Assembly: GCF_014200435.1 (NCBI RefSeq)
Contig: NZ_JACHBR010000002.1
Span: 1,495,001 to 1,559,000 of the forward strand
From: Sphaerisporangium krabiense
GTDB taxonomy: Bacteria; Actinomycetota; Actinomycetes; Streptosporangiales; Streptosporangiaceae
DNA: 64,000 nucleotides
Direction: 5' to 3'
Shown here: piece after piece, positions 18,369-26,928 of the stretch
Layout: each line of letters begins with the position of its first letter
How positions within the stretch are numbered: the first letter of the stretch is position 1
Notes under the pieces: generated by a model
What the model saw: only the letters and a program-made list of their open reading frames with translations
Databases searched by the model: none
Told to the model about the DNA's origin: nothing
Program-made: the position numbers and the translations under genes

Positions 18369-19430
18369 ATGCACAGTAATCAAGTGATGTCCGATTTCGT
18401 GCCTGGATTCGTGCCCGGCCTGGAGCTGTCGCGGGCGTACTACACGGAGGTGGTCAAGCCCATCCTCGGTGAGACGCCCCACGGCGCCGCGCTCATCGGC
18501 CCCGGCTCGGAGGTCCTGTCCTTCGACACCGAGCGTTCCACCGACCACGACTGGGGGCCACGTGTGCTGGTGTTCGTGGCGCCCGACCTGGCCGAGGAGA
18601 TCGCCGCGCGCCTGCCCGGGGCGCTGCCCGAGCGGTTCCGCGGATATCCCACGGCGTTCGGGTCGGACCGCAATCCGGTACGGCACGGCGTCCTCGTCAC
18701 CGGGTTCGGCGCGTGGGCGCGCTCCCGGCTCGGGTTCGACCCGCGCGGCGAGATCGCCACCGCCGACTGGCTGGGCGCGTCGTGGCAGCGCCTGGCCGAG
18801 ATGACCAGCGGCGAGGTCTACCACGACGGGCTCGGCGAACTCGGCCGTGCCCGCGAGAACCTGCGCTGGTACCCGCCGCAGGTGTGGCGGTACGTGCTCG
18901 CCTGCCAGTGGCGGCGCATCGCCCAGATCGAGAGCTTCCCAGGCCGCTGCGGCGAGGTGGGCGACGACCTCGGATCGCTGCTGGTCACCGGCCGTCTCGT
19001 CGAGGAACTCATGCGGCTGAGCCTGCTGATGCGGCGCCGCTACCCGCCCTACGCCAAGTGGCTCGGCAGCGCCTTCGCCCGCCTGCCCGGCTCGGCCGAA
19101 CTGGGGGAGGCCTTCGCCGCCGCGCTGTCGGCGCGCGGCTGGCGCGACCGCGAGGAGCACCTGTGCCGGGCCTACGAACGGGTGGCCGCCCTGCATAACC
19201 GCCTCGCCCTCACCTCGCCGCTGGACCCGTCCGTCCGCCCGTACTTCGACCGGCCCTTCCGTGTCATCGGCGCGGCCCGCTTCGCCGAGGCGCTGCTGGA
19301 CGCCGCCGGCCCGGAGGTCGGCGCGCTGCCCCCGCTCGGCGCGGTCGACCAGTTCTGCGACAGCACCGACGTCCTCGCCGACGCCACCCGCTCCCTGACC
19401 CTCAGCCGGGCCGTCCACATCGCCGCGTGA
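18369..19430 (+). CDS. DUF4037 domain protein
   Basis: 353 residues from the ATG at 18369; an ATG at 18387 is an alternative. The N-terminal half has FVPGLELSRAYY and GPGSEVLSFDTERSTDHDWG, an arrangement resembling the DxD-containing nucleotidyltransferase fold. The C-terminal half is DUF4037 (WRRIAQIESFPGRCGEVGDDLGS, YPPYAKWLGSAF). Related proteins occur next to aminoglycoside-type nucleotidyltransferases, but no reaction is established. The gene stands alone between HxlR and MerR. Confidence 0.85.
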   Translation: MHSNQVMSDFVPGFVPGLELSRAYYTEVVKPILGETPHGAALIGPGSEVLSFDTERSTDHDWGPRVLVFVAPDLAEEIAARLPGALPERFRGYPTAFGSDRNPVRHGVLVTGFGAWARSRLGFDPRGEIATADWLGASWQRLAEMTSGEVYHDGLGELGRARENLRWYPPQVWRYVLACQWRRIAQIESFPGRCGEVGDDLGSLLVTGRLVEELMRLSLLMRRRYPPYAKWLGSAFARLPGSAELGEAFAAALSARGWRDREEHLCRAYERVAALHNRLALTSPLDPSVRPYFDRPFRVIGAARFAEALLDAAGPEVGALPPLGAVDQFCDSTDVLADATRSLTLSRAVHIAA

Positions 19431-19509
19431 CCGCGCCCCCGGCCGCGCCACCCGGCCGTCCCGCCGCCCCTTCACCGTGCCGCGCACCGCACCTGGCCGG
19501 GGACCCGGC

Positions 19510-19540
19510 TGGACTCTGCCACGAGGGGAGACTCCATGCT
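19510..19540 (+). promoter_or_regulatory. MerR-type promoter of the MerR/GyrI-like operon
   Basis: TGGACT (19510-19515) and CATGCT (19535-19540) are separated by 19 bp, the spacing expected for a MerR-activated promoter. The -10 ends 6 bp before the ATG at 19547, so the transcript would be leaderless or nearly so. The spacer region GACTCTGCC...GGGGAGACTC is a partial dyad. Confidence 0.55.
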
Positions 19541-19546
19541 GGGGGC

Positions 19547-20335
19547 ATGGACGACGAGGACGGCGCCGCCCTGATGCCGATCGGCCGGTTCGCCCGGCTG
19601 TGCAGGCTCAGCGTCAAGCAACTGCGCCACTACGACGACCTCGGGCTGCTGGAGCCGGCGCACGTGGACCCGTTCACCGGGTACCGGTACTACCGCGCCG
19701 GCCAGGCCCGCGACGCGATGTCCATCGGGCTGCTGCGCTCGCTGGACGTGCCGCTGGCGGCGATCGGCGACCTGCTCGCCGGCGCCTCGCCCGCCGACGC
19801 CCTGGGCCGGGTGCGCGACGCCATGGAGGCCGAGCTGGACAGGCGGCGCAGGGCGCTGGCCACGCTGGAGCACGTGCTGGCCGGAGGGCTGCCCGCCGTC
19901 CCGGTGCGCGTCGTCCACGAGCCCGCCCGCCGCGTGCTGGTCACCGGCGACCTCGCCGACGGGCCCGGCGACATCGGCCGGGTCACCTCGCTGTGCGTGG
20001 CCCGGCTGCCGCCCGAGCTGCGCGCCTCGATGATCGGGCTGTTCCCGATCGACCTCGGCGACCGCGTCCCGGTCACCGTGGCGGCGGTCGCCGGGCCCGG
20101 CGAGGAACGGCCGGGGCTGACCGCGCGCGTGCTGCCGGGCGGGCCGTTCGCGCGCGCCGTGCACACCGGGCCCTACGACCAGACCCCCCTGACCGCGCAC
20201 GGGCTGCTGGCCTGGTGCGCCGAGCGCGGTCACCACCCGCGGGGCCCGCTGCGCGAGGTCTACGTCTCCGACCCCGCGGTCACCCCGCCCGACGAGCTGA
20301 TCACCTATCTGATGGTCCCCCTGGAGGAATCATGA
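19547..20335 (+). CDS. MerR family regulator with GyrI-like effector domain
   Basis: 262 residues. The MerR DNA-binding domain (1-70) contains IGRFARLCRLSVKQLRHYDDLGLLEPAHVD and the TGYRYY wing. A coiled-coil dimerisation helix (about 95-125) is followed by a GyrI-like small-molecule-binding domain (about 130-262). BmrR-type proteins of this build sense amphipathic drugs. The stop overlaps the start of the next gene, another GyrI-like protein. Confidence 0.92.
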   Translation: MDDEDGAALMPIGRFARLCRLSVKQLRHYDDLGLLEPAHVDPFTGYRYYRAGQARDAMSIGLLRSLDVPLAAIGDLLAGASPADALGRVRDAMEAELDRRRRALATLEHVLAGGLPAVPVRVVHEPARRVLVTGDLADGPGDIGRVTSLCVARLPPELRASMIGLFPIDLGDRVPVTVAAVAGPGEERPGLTARVLPGGPFARAVHTGPYDQTPLTAHGLLAWCAERGHHPRGPLREVYVSDPAVTPPDELITYLMVPLEES

Positions 20336-20922
20336 CCAACCCATCTGCTCTGGCTGATCGGTCCGGTTGGTACACCGCCGCCGACGTCCCCGAGCGCGCC
20401 TTCCACGGCACCGTGCGGGGCCTCGGCGTCAGCGGCCAGGGCGAGCCCGGCGGCGCCCGGTACGCCGAGCGCGTCCAGGCGCTGTACGCGGTCGCCGGAA
20501 CCCTGGCCGGCATGGCGGGCGGCTTCCCGCTTCCGCCGCTGGAGGGCCGCTGGTGGGTGCAGGACACCAGGCCGCCGCTGACGGTGCCGCGCGAGGAGTG
20601 GTACTGGCACCTGTTCCTCAAGCTGCCCGCCGAGGTGGACGACGCGCTCGCCGACCGGGCGCGCGAGGCGGAGCGCGGCGCGGCGATGGGCGTGGAACAT
20701 GTCCAGGTGGTGTCCTTCACCGAGGGAGACTGCGTGCAGATGACCCACCACGGTCCGTACGCGGACGAAGCTCGCTCGCTCGCGCTGATGGAGTCCTTCA
20801 TGGCCGAGCACGCCCTCGTCCCCTTCGGGCTGCACCACGAGATCTACATCTCCGACGTCCGCGAGACCGACCCCGCGGCGATGCACACGATCCTGCGCCA
20901 GCCGGTCCGCCCGGCGTCGTGA
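20332..20922 (+). CDS. Stand-alone GyrI-like small-molecule-binding protein
   Basis: 196 residues, ATGA-coupled to the MerR gene and preceded by GGAGG. It has no DNA-binding domain; the whole protein is a GyrI-like fold (ALYAVAGTLAGMAGG, EGRWWVQDTRPPLTVPREEWYWHLFLKLP, VQMTHHGPYADEARSLALM). Such single-domain proteins bind or hydrolyse drug-like molecules. Pairing with a MerR carrying the same domain suggests both meet the same ligand; this is inference. Confidence 0.82.
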   Translation: MTNPSALADRSGWYTAADVPERAFHGTVRGLGVSGQGEPGGARYAERVQALYAVAGTLAGMAGGFPLPPLEGRWWVQDTRPPLTVPREEWYWHLFLKLPAEVDDALADRAREAERGAAMGVEHVQVVSFTEGDCVQMTHHGPYADEARSLALMESFMAEHALVPFGLHHEIYISDVRETDPAAMHTILRQPVRPAS

Positions 20923-20936
20923 GCCGGCTCCGGGGA

Positions 20937-20953
20937 CCGGGGGTGACCCCCGG
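20937..20953. terminator. Terminator between convergent genes
   Basis: CCGGGGG-tga-CCCCCGG, a 7-bp GC stem with a 3-base loop, lies 15 bp after the GyrI-like stop and 6 bp beyond the stop of the convergent reductase, so it can serve both. Confidence 0.55.
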
Positions 20954-20958
20954 GTCTC

Positions 20959-21936
20959 TCACACTTTGACGATCATCTTTCCCGTGTTGCCGCCGCCGAG
21001 CATGCTCAGGAAGGCGTCGACCATGTTGGGCAGGCCCTCGACGATGGTCTCGGGCGCGAGGACCCGCCCGGCCTGCAGGTAGGGGACGAGGAAACCCTCC
21101 AGCTCCGTCTGCAGGTACTTGTAGTCGCGGACGAGGAAGCCCTCCAGCCGGATCTGCTTCTCCACGATGTCGAACAGGTTGCGGGGGGCGGCCGGCGGCA
21201 TCACGGAGTTGTACTGTCCCACCGCGCCGCACCAGGCGATCCGCCCGCGGGGGCGCAGGGCGCCGATGGCGGCCTCCAGGTGGCCGCCGCCCACGTTGTC
21301 CAGGTAGACGTCGATCCCGTCGGGGGCCTCGGCCGCCAGCCGTCCGGGCAGGTCGCCGGCCGTGTAGTCGATCGCCGCGTCGAAGCCCAGCTCGGAGGTG
21401 AGGTACTCGGCCTTGGCGGCCGACCCGGTGCTCCCGATGACCCGCTTGGCGCCGAGCAGCCGGGCGATCTGCCCGGCCGCGCTGCCCACCCCGCCGCCCG
21501 CCGCGGAGACGAACACCGTCTCGCCCGTGCGCAGCTGGGCGACGCGCGTGAGCCCCACGTAGGCCGACAACCCCGTGCCGCCCAGCACGCTCAGATAGGT
21601 GGTGAGCGACAGGCCCGGCACCACGGGCAGGACCCGGACCTCCTGGTGCGTGACCAGCGCGTGGCTTCGCCATCCGTGCCGGTGCAAGACCAGGTCTCCG
21701 ACCGAGAGCAGCAGGTCACGCGAGTGGACGACCTGGCCGATGGAACGGCCCTCCAGGGGAACGCCCAGCTCGTCGACGTCCATCCTCTCCCGCATGTACG
21801 GGTCCACCGAGAGGTAGAGGTTCTCCACCAGGGCCTGACCCGGGCCGGGCGCCGGGGTGGGGACGTCGAGGTAGGCGAACTGCTCGGCGACCGGCCACCC
21901 CTGGGGCCTGGCCACCTGATGCACGATGACAGCCAT
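20959..21936 (-). CDS. Zinc-free MDR NADP-dependent oxidoreductase (CurA/prostaglandin-reductase type)
   Basis: 325 residues. The N-terminal LSVDPYMRERM and the Rossmann motif AAGGGVGSAAGQIARLLGAK (near 155) mark the leukotriene B4 dehydrogenase/CurA branch of medium-chain reductases; YLDNVGG and the C-terminal GNTGKMIVKV agree. These enzymes reduce alkenal double bonds with NADPH. No zinc-ligand Cys cluster is present. It is divergent from the ArsR-DUF5937 regulator across a short AT-rich operator region. Confidence 0.92.
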   Translation of the reverse strand: MAVIVHQVARPQGWPVAEQFAYLDVPTPAPGPGQALVENLYLSVDPYMRERMDVDELGVPLEGRSIGQVVHSRDLLLSVGDLVLHRHGWRSHALVTHQEVRVLPVVPGLSLTTYLSVLGGTGLSAYVGLTRVAQLRTGETVFVSAAGGGVGSAAGQIARLLGAKRVIGSTGSAAKAEYLTSELGFDAAIDYTAGDLPGRLAAEAPDGIDVYLDNVGGGHLEAAIGALRPRGRIAWCGAVGQYNSVMPPAAPRNLFDIVEKQIRLEGFLVRDYKYLQTELEGFLVPYLQAGRVLAPETIVEGLPNMVDAFLSMLGGGNTGKMIVKV

Positions 21937-21978
21937 GGTGGCCGAGTCAAGTCCGCCCCCGGCCGCGCCGGTAGTGAT

Positions 21979-21994
21979 TTAGCATATGGCTTAA
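21979..21994. promoter_or_regulatory. Candidate ArsR operator
   Basis: TTAGC-atatg-GCTTAA is a near-perfect dyad that touches the ATG of the ArsR-type gene and lies 42 bp upstream of the reductase start. The AT content stands out from its surroundings. Confidence 0.45.
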
Positions 21995-22947
21995 TGATCA
22001 CCTACCGGCTGTCCGTGGACGATCTCGCACAGGTACGGTTCGCCCGCTCCCCGCTGCTGGAGACCGTCACCAGCCTGTGGGCGCTGCGCCGGCCGGAGCG
22101 GTACGCCGTGCACCTGCCCTGGATCCGGCGGGCGCGCTCGGCGCTCGCCGGCGCGGCGGCGGCCGACGTCGCGGTGCTCGACAGCCTGCTCGACCCCGAA
22201 CGCGGCTGGCTGCCCGACTTCCTCACCCCGCGGCCGGACGCGCCGCGGCCCGGCCTCGCCGGCGAACTCGACCGCCTGCGCCGAACCCCGCCGGACCGCG
22301 CCGTGCGGGACTTCCGCGCGGTCTACCGCTCCCACCCCCTGCCGGCCACCACGGACCCGGTCGTCATCGCCGGGGTCCTGGAGCGGTACTGGGACCTGGC
22401 CGTCGCGCCGCACTGGCGGCGCATGCGGGCCGTGCTGGAGGCCGACATGCTGTACCGGGCGCAGCGCATCGCCCAGGACGGCGCCGCCGCGGTGCTGCTC
22501 GACCTCGACCACCGCGTCACCTTCGCCGACGGCGAGCTGCACCTGTACGCCGGCCACGCGCTGCGCTACGACGTGGCCGTCGCGGGCCGCGGCCTGTGGC
22601 TGGTGCCCGCGCTGTTCGCGCCGCAGACCATCGCCCCCGTCGGCCCCGACGAGCCGCCCACCGTCGTCTACCGGTGCAGAGGCATCGGCACGTTGTGGGA
22701 GCCGTCCCTGGCACGCCCGCCGAAGGCCCTCGCCGAACTGATCGGCGCCACCCGCGCGGCCCTGCTGGCGACGCTGGACGACCCGATGTCCACCTCGGAG
22801 CTGGCCCGCCGCCACGGCGTCACCCCCAGCGCCGTCTCCCAGCACCTCGCCGTGCTCTGCAGGAACGGCCTGCTGTCCCGCTCCCGGGTCGGCCAGGTCG
22901 TCCTCTACTCCCGGACGGCCCTCGCCGACCGGCTCATGGCCCGGTGA
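21994..22947 (+). CDS. DUF5937-ArsR family transcriptional regulator
   Basis: 317 residues. The N-terminal DUF5937 region opens with MITYRLSVDDLAQVRFARSP and spans to about residue 240. The C-terminal winged helix is ArsR-like (DPMSTSELARRHGVTPSAVSQHLAVLCRNGLLSR-type, with SRVGQVVLYSRT as the wing). This C-terminal HTH layout is typical of an actinobacterial family that usually sits next to oxidoreductase or transporter genes. It probably controls the divergent MDR reductase. Confidence 0.9.
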   Translation: MITYRLSVDDLAQVRFARSPLLETVTSLWALRRPERYAVHLPWIRRARSALAGAAAADVAVLDSLLDPERGWLPDFLTPRPDAPRPGLAGELDRLRRTPPDRAVRDFRAVYRSHPLPATTDPVVIAGVLERYWDLAVAPHWRRMRAVLEADMLYRAQRIAQDGAAAVLLDLDHRVTFADGELHLYAGHALRYDVAVAGRGLWLVPALFAPQTIAPVGPDEPPTVVYRCRGIGTLWEPSLARPPKALAELIGATRAALLATLDDPMSTSELARRHGVTPSAVSQHLAVLCRNGLLSRSRVGQVVLYSRTALADRLMAR

Positions 22948-22995
22948 CCGCCGATGTCCGGCCCCGCCGCGCGCCGCGTCCAGGCGGGACCGGGG

Positions 22996-23763
22996 TCAGG
23001 GCAGGGTCAGGACGCGGGGGCCGTCGTCGGTGATCGCCACGGTGTGCTCCACGTGCGCGGCGCGGCTGCCGTCCACGGTGAGCAACGCCCAGCCGTCGGG
23101 GGCGGTCAGGTAGCTGTCCCGGCCGCCGGCCGTGAACATCGGCTCGATGGCCAGCGCCATGCCGTGCCGCAGCGGCATCCCGCGGCCGGGCCTGCTCCGG
23201 TTCGGCACGTGCGGGTCCTCGTGCATGCGCCGCCCGATGCCGTGCCCGCCGAAGTCGGCCAGGATGCCGTAGCCGTGCTCCTCGGCGATCGCCCCCACGG
23301 CGTGGCCGATGTCGCCGAGCCGCCCGCCCGGGGTCGCCGCGGCGATGCCCGCCCGCAGCGCGCGCTCGGCGGCGTCGATCAGCTCGGCGTCGCCGGGCCG
23401 GGCGGGGCCGACGGTGAAGCTGATCGCCGCGTCGCCGGTCCAGCCGTCCAGCCGGGCCCCGCAGTCGACGCTCACCAGGTCGCCGGTCCGCAGCCGGTAG
23501 CCGTCCGGGATGCCGTGGACGACCACGTCGTTGACCGAGGTGCAGATCACGGCGGGGAACGGCGTGGGCGCGAACGACGGCCGGTAGTTCAGGAACGGCG
23601 CGCTCGCCCCGGCCTCGTGGATCACCGTGCGGGCGACCTCGTCCAGCTCGGTGAGCCGCACTCCGGCGACGGCGCGCTCGCGTACGGCGGCCAGCGCGCG
23701 GCCCACGACCCGGCCCGCCTCGCGCATCGCCTCCAGCTCGGCATCGGTCTTGATCTCCACCAT
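22996..23763 (-). CDS. map: Type I methionine aminopeptidase
   Basis: 255 residues. It removes N-terminal methionine from nascent proteins. All five metal ligands of the pita-bread fold are visible: Asp in VSVDCGA, Asp in GDAAISF, His in GGHGIGRRMHEDP, Glu in AIEPMF and Glu in AHVEHTV. There is no N-terminal zinc-finger or SH3-binding extension. It is not in the usual secY-adk context and is divergent from a small XRE regulator, so it is probably an accessory, regulated MetAP. Confidence 0.95.
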   Translation of the reverse strand: MVEIKTDAELEAMREAGRVVGRALAAVRERAVAGVRLTELDEVARTVIHEAGASAPFLNYRPSFAPTPFPAVICTSVNDVVVHGIPDGYRLRTGDLVSVDCGARLDGWTGDAAISFTVGPARPGDAELIDAAERALRAGIAAATPGGRLGDIGHAVGAIAEEHGYGILADFGGHGIGRRMHEDPHVPNRSRPGRGMPLRHGMALAIEPMFTAGGRDSYLTAPDGWALLTVDGSRAAHVEHTVAITDDGPRVLTLP

Positions 23764-23786
23764 GCGGCAGCCCGCCCTCCAATTAA

Positions 23787-23814
23787 AATACCGGTATTAT
23801 CATCACGGTACTAT
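23787..23814. promoter_or_regulatory. XRE operator in the map/XRE divergent promoter
   Basis: AATACCGGTATT (23787-23798) is a perfect 12-bp palindrome. A related sequence, CACGGTACTAT (23804-23814), follows and matches the first site's ACCGGTATTAT stretch at 8 of 11 positions. TACTAT at the end may be the XRE -10 box, giving a near-leaderless message. Confidence 0.6.
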
Positions 23815-23821
23815 AGACGGC

Positions 23822-24094
23822 ATGGTGCGCATCCCGCTGACCGGACCCGAACGCGAGCGCGGCGAACGGCTCGGCTCCCTGCTACGTCAGGCACGTGGCG
23901 ACCGCAGCATGGCCGAGGTGGCGACGGCCGCCGGCATCTCCGCCGAGACCCTGCGCAAGATCGAGACCGGCCGCATCCCCACGCCGGCCTTCTTCACCGT
24001 CTCGGCCCTCGCCGAGGCGCTCGGCATCTCCCTGGACACGCTGGCCGCCGTCTGCGCCGACCACTCCGCCCGCCACCGCCGCCTGGCCGGCTGA
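23822..24094 (+). CDS. Small XRE-type helix-turn-helix regulator
   Basis: 90 residues, essentially one HTH_3 domain: GERLGSLLRQARGDRSMAEV, then AAGISAETLRKIETGRIPTP and ALAEALGISLDTLA. No sensor domain is present. The start at 23822 lies 8 bp after the second operator-like site. Divergent orientation and the palindrome suggest it represses itself and map. Confidence 0.88.
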   Translation: MVRIPLTGPERERGERLGSLLRQARGDRSMAEVATAAGISAETLRKIETGRIPTPAFFTVSALAEALGISLDTLAAVCADHSARHRRLAG

Positions 24095-24274
24095 CCTGCG
24101 GAGTCGTCGGACGCCCGCGCTCCCGCGCGCGGCGGGGTAGCGTCATGGTCGGGTTCTCGCGGCGGCGCCGTCCCGCGGCGTGGCCGTGTCATGGACGAAG
24201 CCGGAGGTGATCACGGTGCGTCAGGTCCACTGACAGCCCCATCCCGGGGCGTCACGGAGCCGAAAGGTGCCCGT

Positions 24275-24607
24275 ATGAGCAAGACCGACAAGACCCGGCC
24301 GTGGTGGGTCCAGATGGCCGACGCGCCCATGCTGACGTGCCTGCCCGTTCACGACCACCGGCTCGGAGCGTGCACGCTCCCCGACGAGATCACCGCCGGC
24401 TGCGCCCCTCCCTTCCCGGTGGAGGGCTGCCACTGGAGGGTCCCCGTCTCTCTCTGGTTCGGCCACCGCACCCGGGCCGCACGCCGGGAGGGCTACCACA
24501 TCCGGCGCGAAGACACCCGCCGCGGCCGTCATCAGGTACGCCGCGAGCTGCGCGCCTACCGTCCCGGCCCGGGAGGGGACGCGGCCCCGGACGAGATCGG
24601 GCACTGA
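24275..24607 (+). CDS. Hypothetical protein, 110 residues
   Basis: The ATG at 24275 follows AAAGGTG. The sequence is rich in Arg, His and Pro, with three Cys (TCLPVHDH, GACTLP, GCAPPF and EGCHW regions give four) and a conserved-looking WWVQMADAPMLTCLPVHDHR start. The Cys/His spacing could bind zinc, but no known motif fits. The C-terminal third is strongly basic. I do not recognise the family. Confidence 0.55.
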   Translation: MSKTDKTRPWWVQMADAPMLTCLPVHDHRLGACTLPDEITAGCAPPFPVEGCHWRVPVSLWFGHRTRAARREGYHIRREDTRRGRHQVRRELRAYRPGPGGDAAPDEIGH

Positions 24608-24623
24608 TCCGCCACCGGCGGAT
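24607..24623 (+). terminator. Small hairpin after the hypothetical gene
   Basis: ATCCGCC-acc-GGCGGAT, a 7-bp stem that begins at the last base of the stop codon. It lies between convergent genes. Confidence 0.45.
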
Positions 24624-24681
24624 ACGCCTGTGGCTCAGGGATCCGCCTCCAGGATGAGCAGCCCCGGCCGGGAGCCTTCGG

Positions 24682-25701
24682 TCAGTCGCCGGCGGCGGGG
24701 CGGCGGAGGAGGGGATGGGTGCGCATCGCGACCTCCAGCTCGCCGGGGAGCTCGTCGCGGTAGCGGCCCAGGGTGGCCAGGTCGCGATGGCCGAGGACGC
24801 GGCGCACCGCGTCCATGTCGACCGCGTCGGCCAGCAGGTGGGTCGCCGTGGTGTGCCGCAGGCCGTGCGGGGTCACCGAGCGCTGCTGGGCGGGCGGCAC
24901 CCGCCGCTGGACGCGGTCGATCACCGCCTGGACGTCGCCGCGCGCCAGCCGCCTGCCCCGCCACGACAGCAGCAGGGCCTTCTCGGACGTGGCGGGCCGC
25001 CCGCAGGACAGGTAGACCTCCAGCGCCTCGGCGACGTCGGCGGGCAGCGGCACGTCGCGCGTGCGCCCGCCCTTGCCGAAGATGCGCCAGTAGCGGACCC
25101 CGTCGTTGGTGTAGAAGTCCTCGACGTTGGCGCGGACGAGCTCCGACACCCGCGGGCCGAGCGTGGACAGCAGCAGCACGATCACCGCGTCGCGCGCCTC
25201 CATGCGCTGGTCGCGCCGCCCGCCCTCCGGCTCGGCGGACGTCAGCGACCGCGCCGCGCCCACCAGCCCCTGCGCCTGCTCGCGGGTGAGCGCCCGGCGT
25301 TCTGCGCGCAGCCCGCCACGCTCCTTGGCCGTCACCGTCACGGCCGTCATCGGGTTGACCTGCACCCACCCGGTCAGCGTCGCGTGCTTGAAGAACGCCG
25401 ACACCGAGCGCCGGAACCGTGACTGGGACGAGGCGCTCTGCGAGGCGGGGCCGCCCGGAGCGGAACGCCGCCCGTCCGGCTTGCGGGCGAAGGCCAGCAG
25501 CACCGCGTCGACGTCCTCACCGGTCAGATCGTCGAGCACCTGGCCGGGCCCGGCCAGGGCCGAGAACGTGCCCACGTCGCGCGCGTACACCTCGGCCGTC
25601 GCGGGCGACAGGGCGCCGGTGACGGTCTTGGCGAGGATCAACTCGATATAACGGTCGGCGGACTCTTCGACGGTGATTCGCTTCAGCTGGGCGGGCCGCA
25701 T
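24682..25701 (-). CDS. Tyrosine recombinase/integrase (first of two)
   Basis: 339 residues. A SAM-like N-terminal core-binding domain (about 1-125) is followed by the catalytic domain with all key residues: Arg in LGPRVSEL, Lys in FGKGGRTRDV, HxxR in HGLRHTTAT, His in LGHRD and the nucleophile Tyr in LGRYRDEL. Such enzymes cut and rejoin DNA at attachment or resolution sites. No tRNA gene or obvious att repeat is visible next to it. A second recombinase of the same orientation lies 2.3 kb away. Confidence 0.92.
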   Translation of the reverse strand: MRPAQLKRITVEESADRYIELILAKTVTGALSPATAEVYARDVGTFSALAGPGQVLDDLTGEDVDAVLLAFARKPDGRRSAPGGPASQSASSQSRFRRSVSAFFKHATLTGWVQVNPMTAVTVTAKERGGLRAERRALTREQAQGLVGAARSLTSAEPEGGRRDQRMEARDAVIVLLLSTLGPRVSELVRANVEDFYTNDGVRYWRIFGKGGRTRDVPLPADVAEALEVYLSCGRPATSEKALLLSWRGRRLARGDVQAVIDRVQRRVPPAQQRSVTPHGLRHTTATHLLADAVDMDAVRRVLGHRDLATLGRYRDELPGELEVAMRTHPLLRRPAAGD

Positions 25702-26007
25702 CTAACAGCTCAGTCCTTTCCGATCCATTCGATCCGTCCGGTCCTTCCTATCCCGCGATCACGCCGACCGTACCGGCCCGCACCGACAATTCCGCGCTCC
25801 CGTCTCCGCGCGGCCGGGAAATGACGCCCGCGCCCGCGTCGCCCCGGCTCCACCGGGCCCGGAGGGGCTGCGGAGCGTGCCCGCGAAAGGGCGGAAAGTC
25901 GTCGATGATTCCCAGGTGATATGAACCGGAGGGATTTTTCGATTCGGCGATCGGGCGTCGGCTAACGTGCCGACGGCCGGGACCCGACACGTGGGGGAGT
26001 AGGTCGG
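25702..26007. other. Intergenic region with hairpin before the secreted protein
   Basis: This 306-bp gap between the recombinase and the secreted-protein gene shows no credible ORF. CGTCGGC-taacgt-GCCGACG (25956-25975) forms a 7-bp stem 32 bp before the ATG at 26008 and could affect its expression. The stretch around 25905-25950 is relatively AT-rich and probably holds promoters. I see no att-like direct repeats. Confidence 0.4.
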
Positions 26008-26928
26008 ATGAAACGATTTCTGTCCGTTGCCGGGATGTCCGCCCTAGTCATGGCCCTGGTGTCCGGATCGCCGGTCGCGCTCCCGGCCGCGGACGAGGTC
26101 GAGTTCCCGCACGTCCCTTTGGGCGTCAAGTCCATCGCCGGGGGAGTCGTCGTGAAGGACGGCGTGGCGGTCGAAGGGGCGGACGTGCTCGTGCTCTCCA
26201 TGCCCGCCGACCTGGAGTCGGTGCCGATCGGCGGCCTGGTGTACCCGCGGACGGTGGGCGCGGCGAGCACCGACGCGCTCGGCCGCTTCACGGTCAACGT
26301 CGACCCCGCCGCGATCCCGCCCGGTCACGCCGACGAGGACGGGGCCGTGCGGATCGAACTGGTGATCGCCGACGACGAGCACGAGGTCCGCTGGAACGAC
26401 ACCGCCGTGCCCGCCCGTCACCCCGTGCGGGTGGGCGGCGCGCCGCGGTGCGGGGGCGAGGGGAGGACGGCCTGCCGGCTCGGAGAGCCGGCCCATTTGA
26501 TCCCGGTCGGCGTGGGCGGCACGGATCGGCTCAAGGTCGTGGTCGAGGTCCCGCCGGGCGCCTACGTCACCCCGCTGTGGTCCTCGGCCCACTATCGATC
26601 GCTGGGCGGCTCACTGCCGCTCCAGGTGGTCGCCGATCTCGGTGCCATGCCGAGCGTGCGGGACGTGAACGACGCTCTGTCCGGTGAGTGGCCCGGTACC
26701 CTCGACGGCGAGTTCCCGGGCTCCGCCGACCCGGGGTCCTCCCGCGACCCGGTTCCCCTCGTGGCCGTGACGGCCCCGCCCCTGCTGGACGTCGTCACGG
26801 TGTCCGCCGCCCCGGTGCCCGCGATGCCGCGCGATCCCACCTTCGCCGAGATCGCGGCGCGGCTTCGGTCGGGCAGGATCACCGCGGCCCAGATGGTGGC
26901 GGGGACGCTGGGCGCCACCGGCGGGTGA
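26008..26928 (+). CDS. Secreted protein with carboxypeptidase-regulatory-like domain
   Basis: 306 residues with a Sec signal peptide (MKRFLSVAGMSALVMALVSG, cleavage probably near residue 27). Residues 40-125 form a beta-sandwich-like segment (GVVVKDGVAVEGADVLVLS, STDALGRFTVNVDP) of the transthyretin/carboxypeptidase-regulatory type. Two Cys near 150-156 (RCGGEGRTACRLG) may pair. The C-terminus is low in structure. GGGGAG stands 9 nt before the ATG. No catalytic motif is seen. Its place between two recombinases suggests mobile cargo. Confidence 0.75.
   Translation: MKRFLSVAGMSALVMALVSGSPVALPAADEVEFPHVPLGVKSIAGGVVVKDGVAVEGADVLVLSMPADLESVPIGGLVYPRTVGAASTDALGRFTVNVDPAAIPPGHADEDGAVRIELVIADDEHEVRWNDTAVPARHPVRVGGAPRCGGEGRTACRLGEPAHLIPVGVGGTDRLKVVVEVPPGAYVTPLWSSAHYRSLGGSLPLQVVADLGAMPSVRDVNDALSGEWPGTLDGEFPGSADPGSSRDPVPLVAVTAPPLLDVVTVSAAPVPAMPRDPTFAEIAARLRSGRITAAQMVAGTLGATGG

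Noticed and set aside
25748-25990. Minus-strand frame of 80 codons upstream of the recombinase
   Set aside because: No ribosome site, no domain, and composition unlike the neighbours; treated as intergenic.
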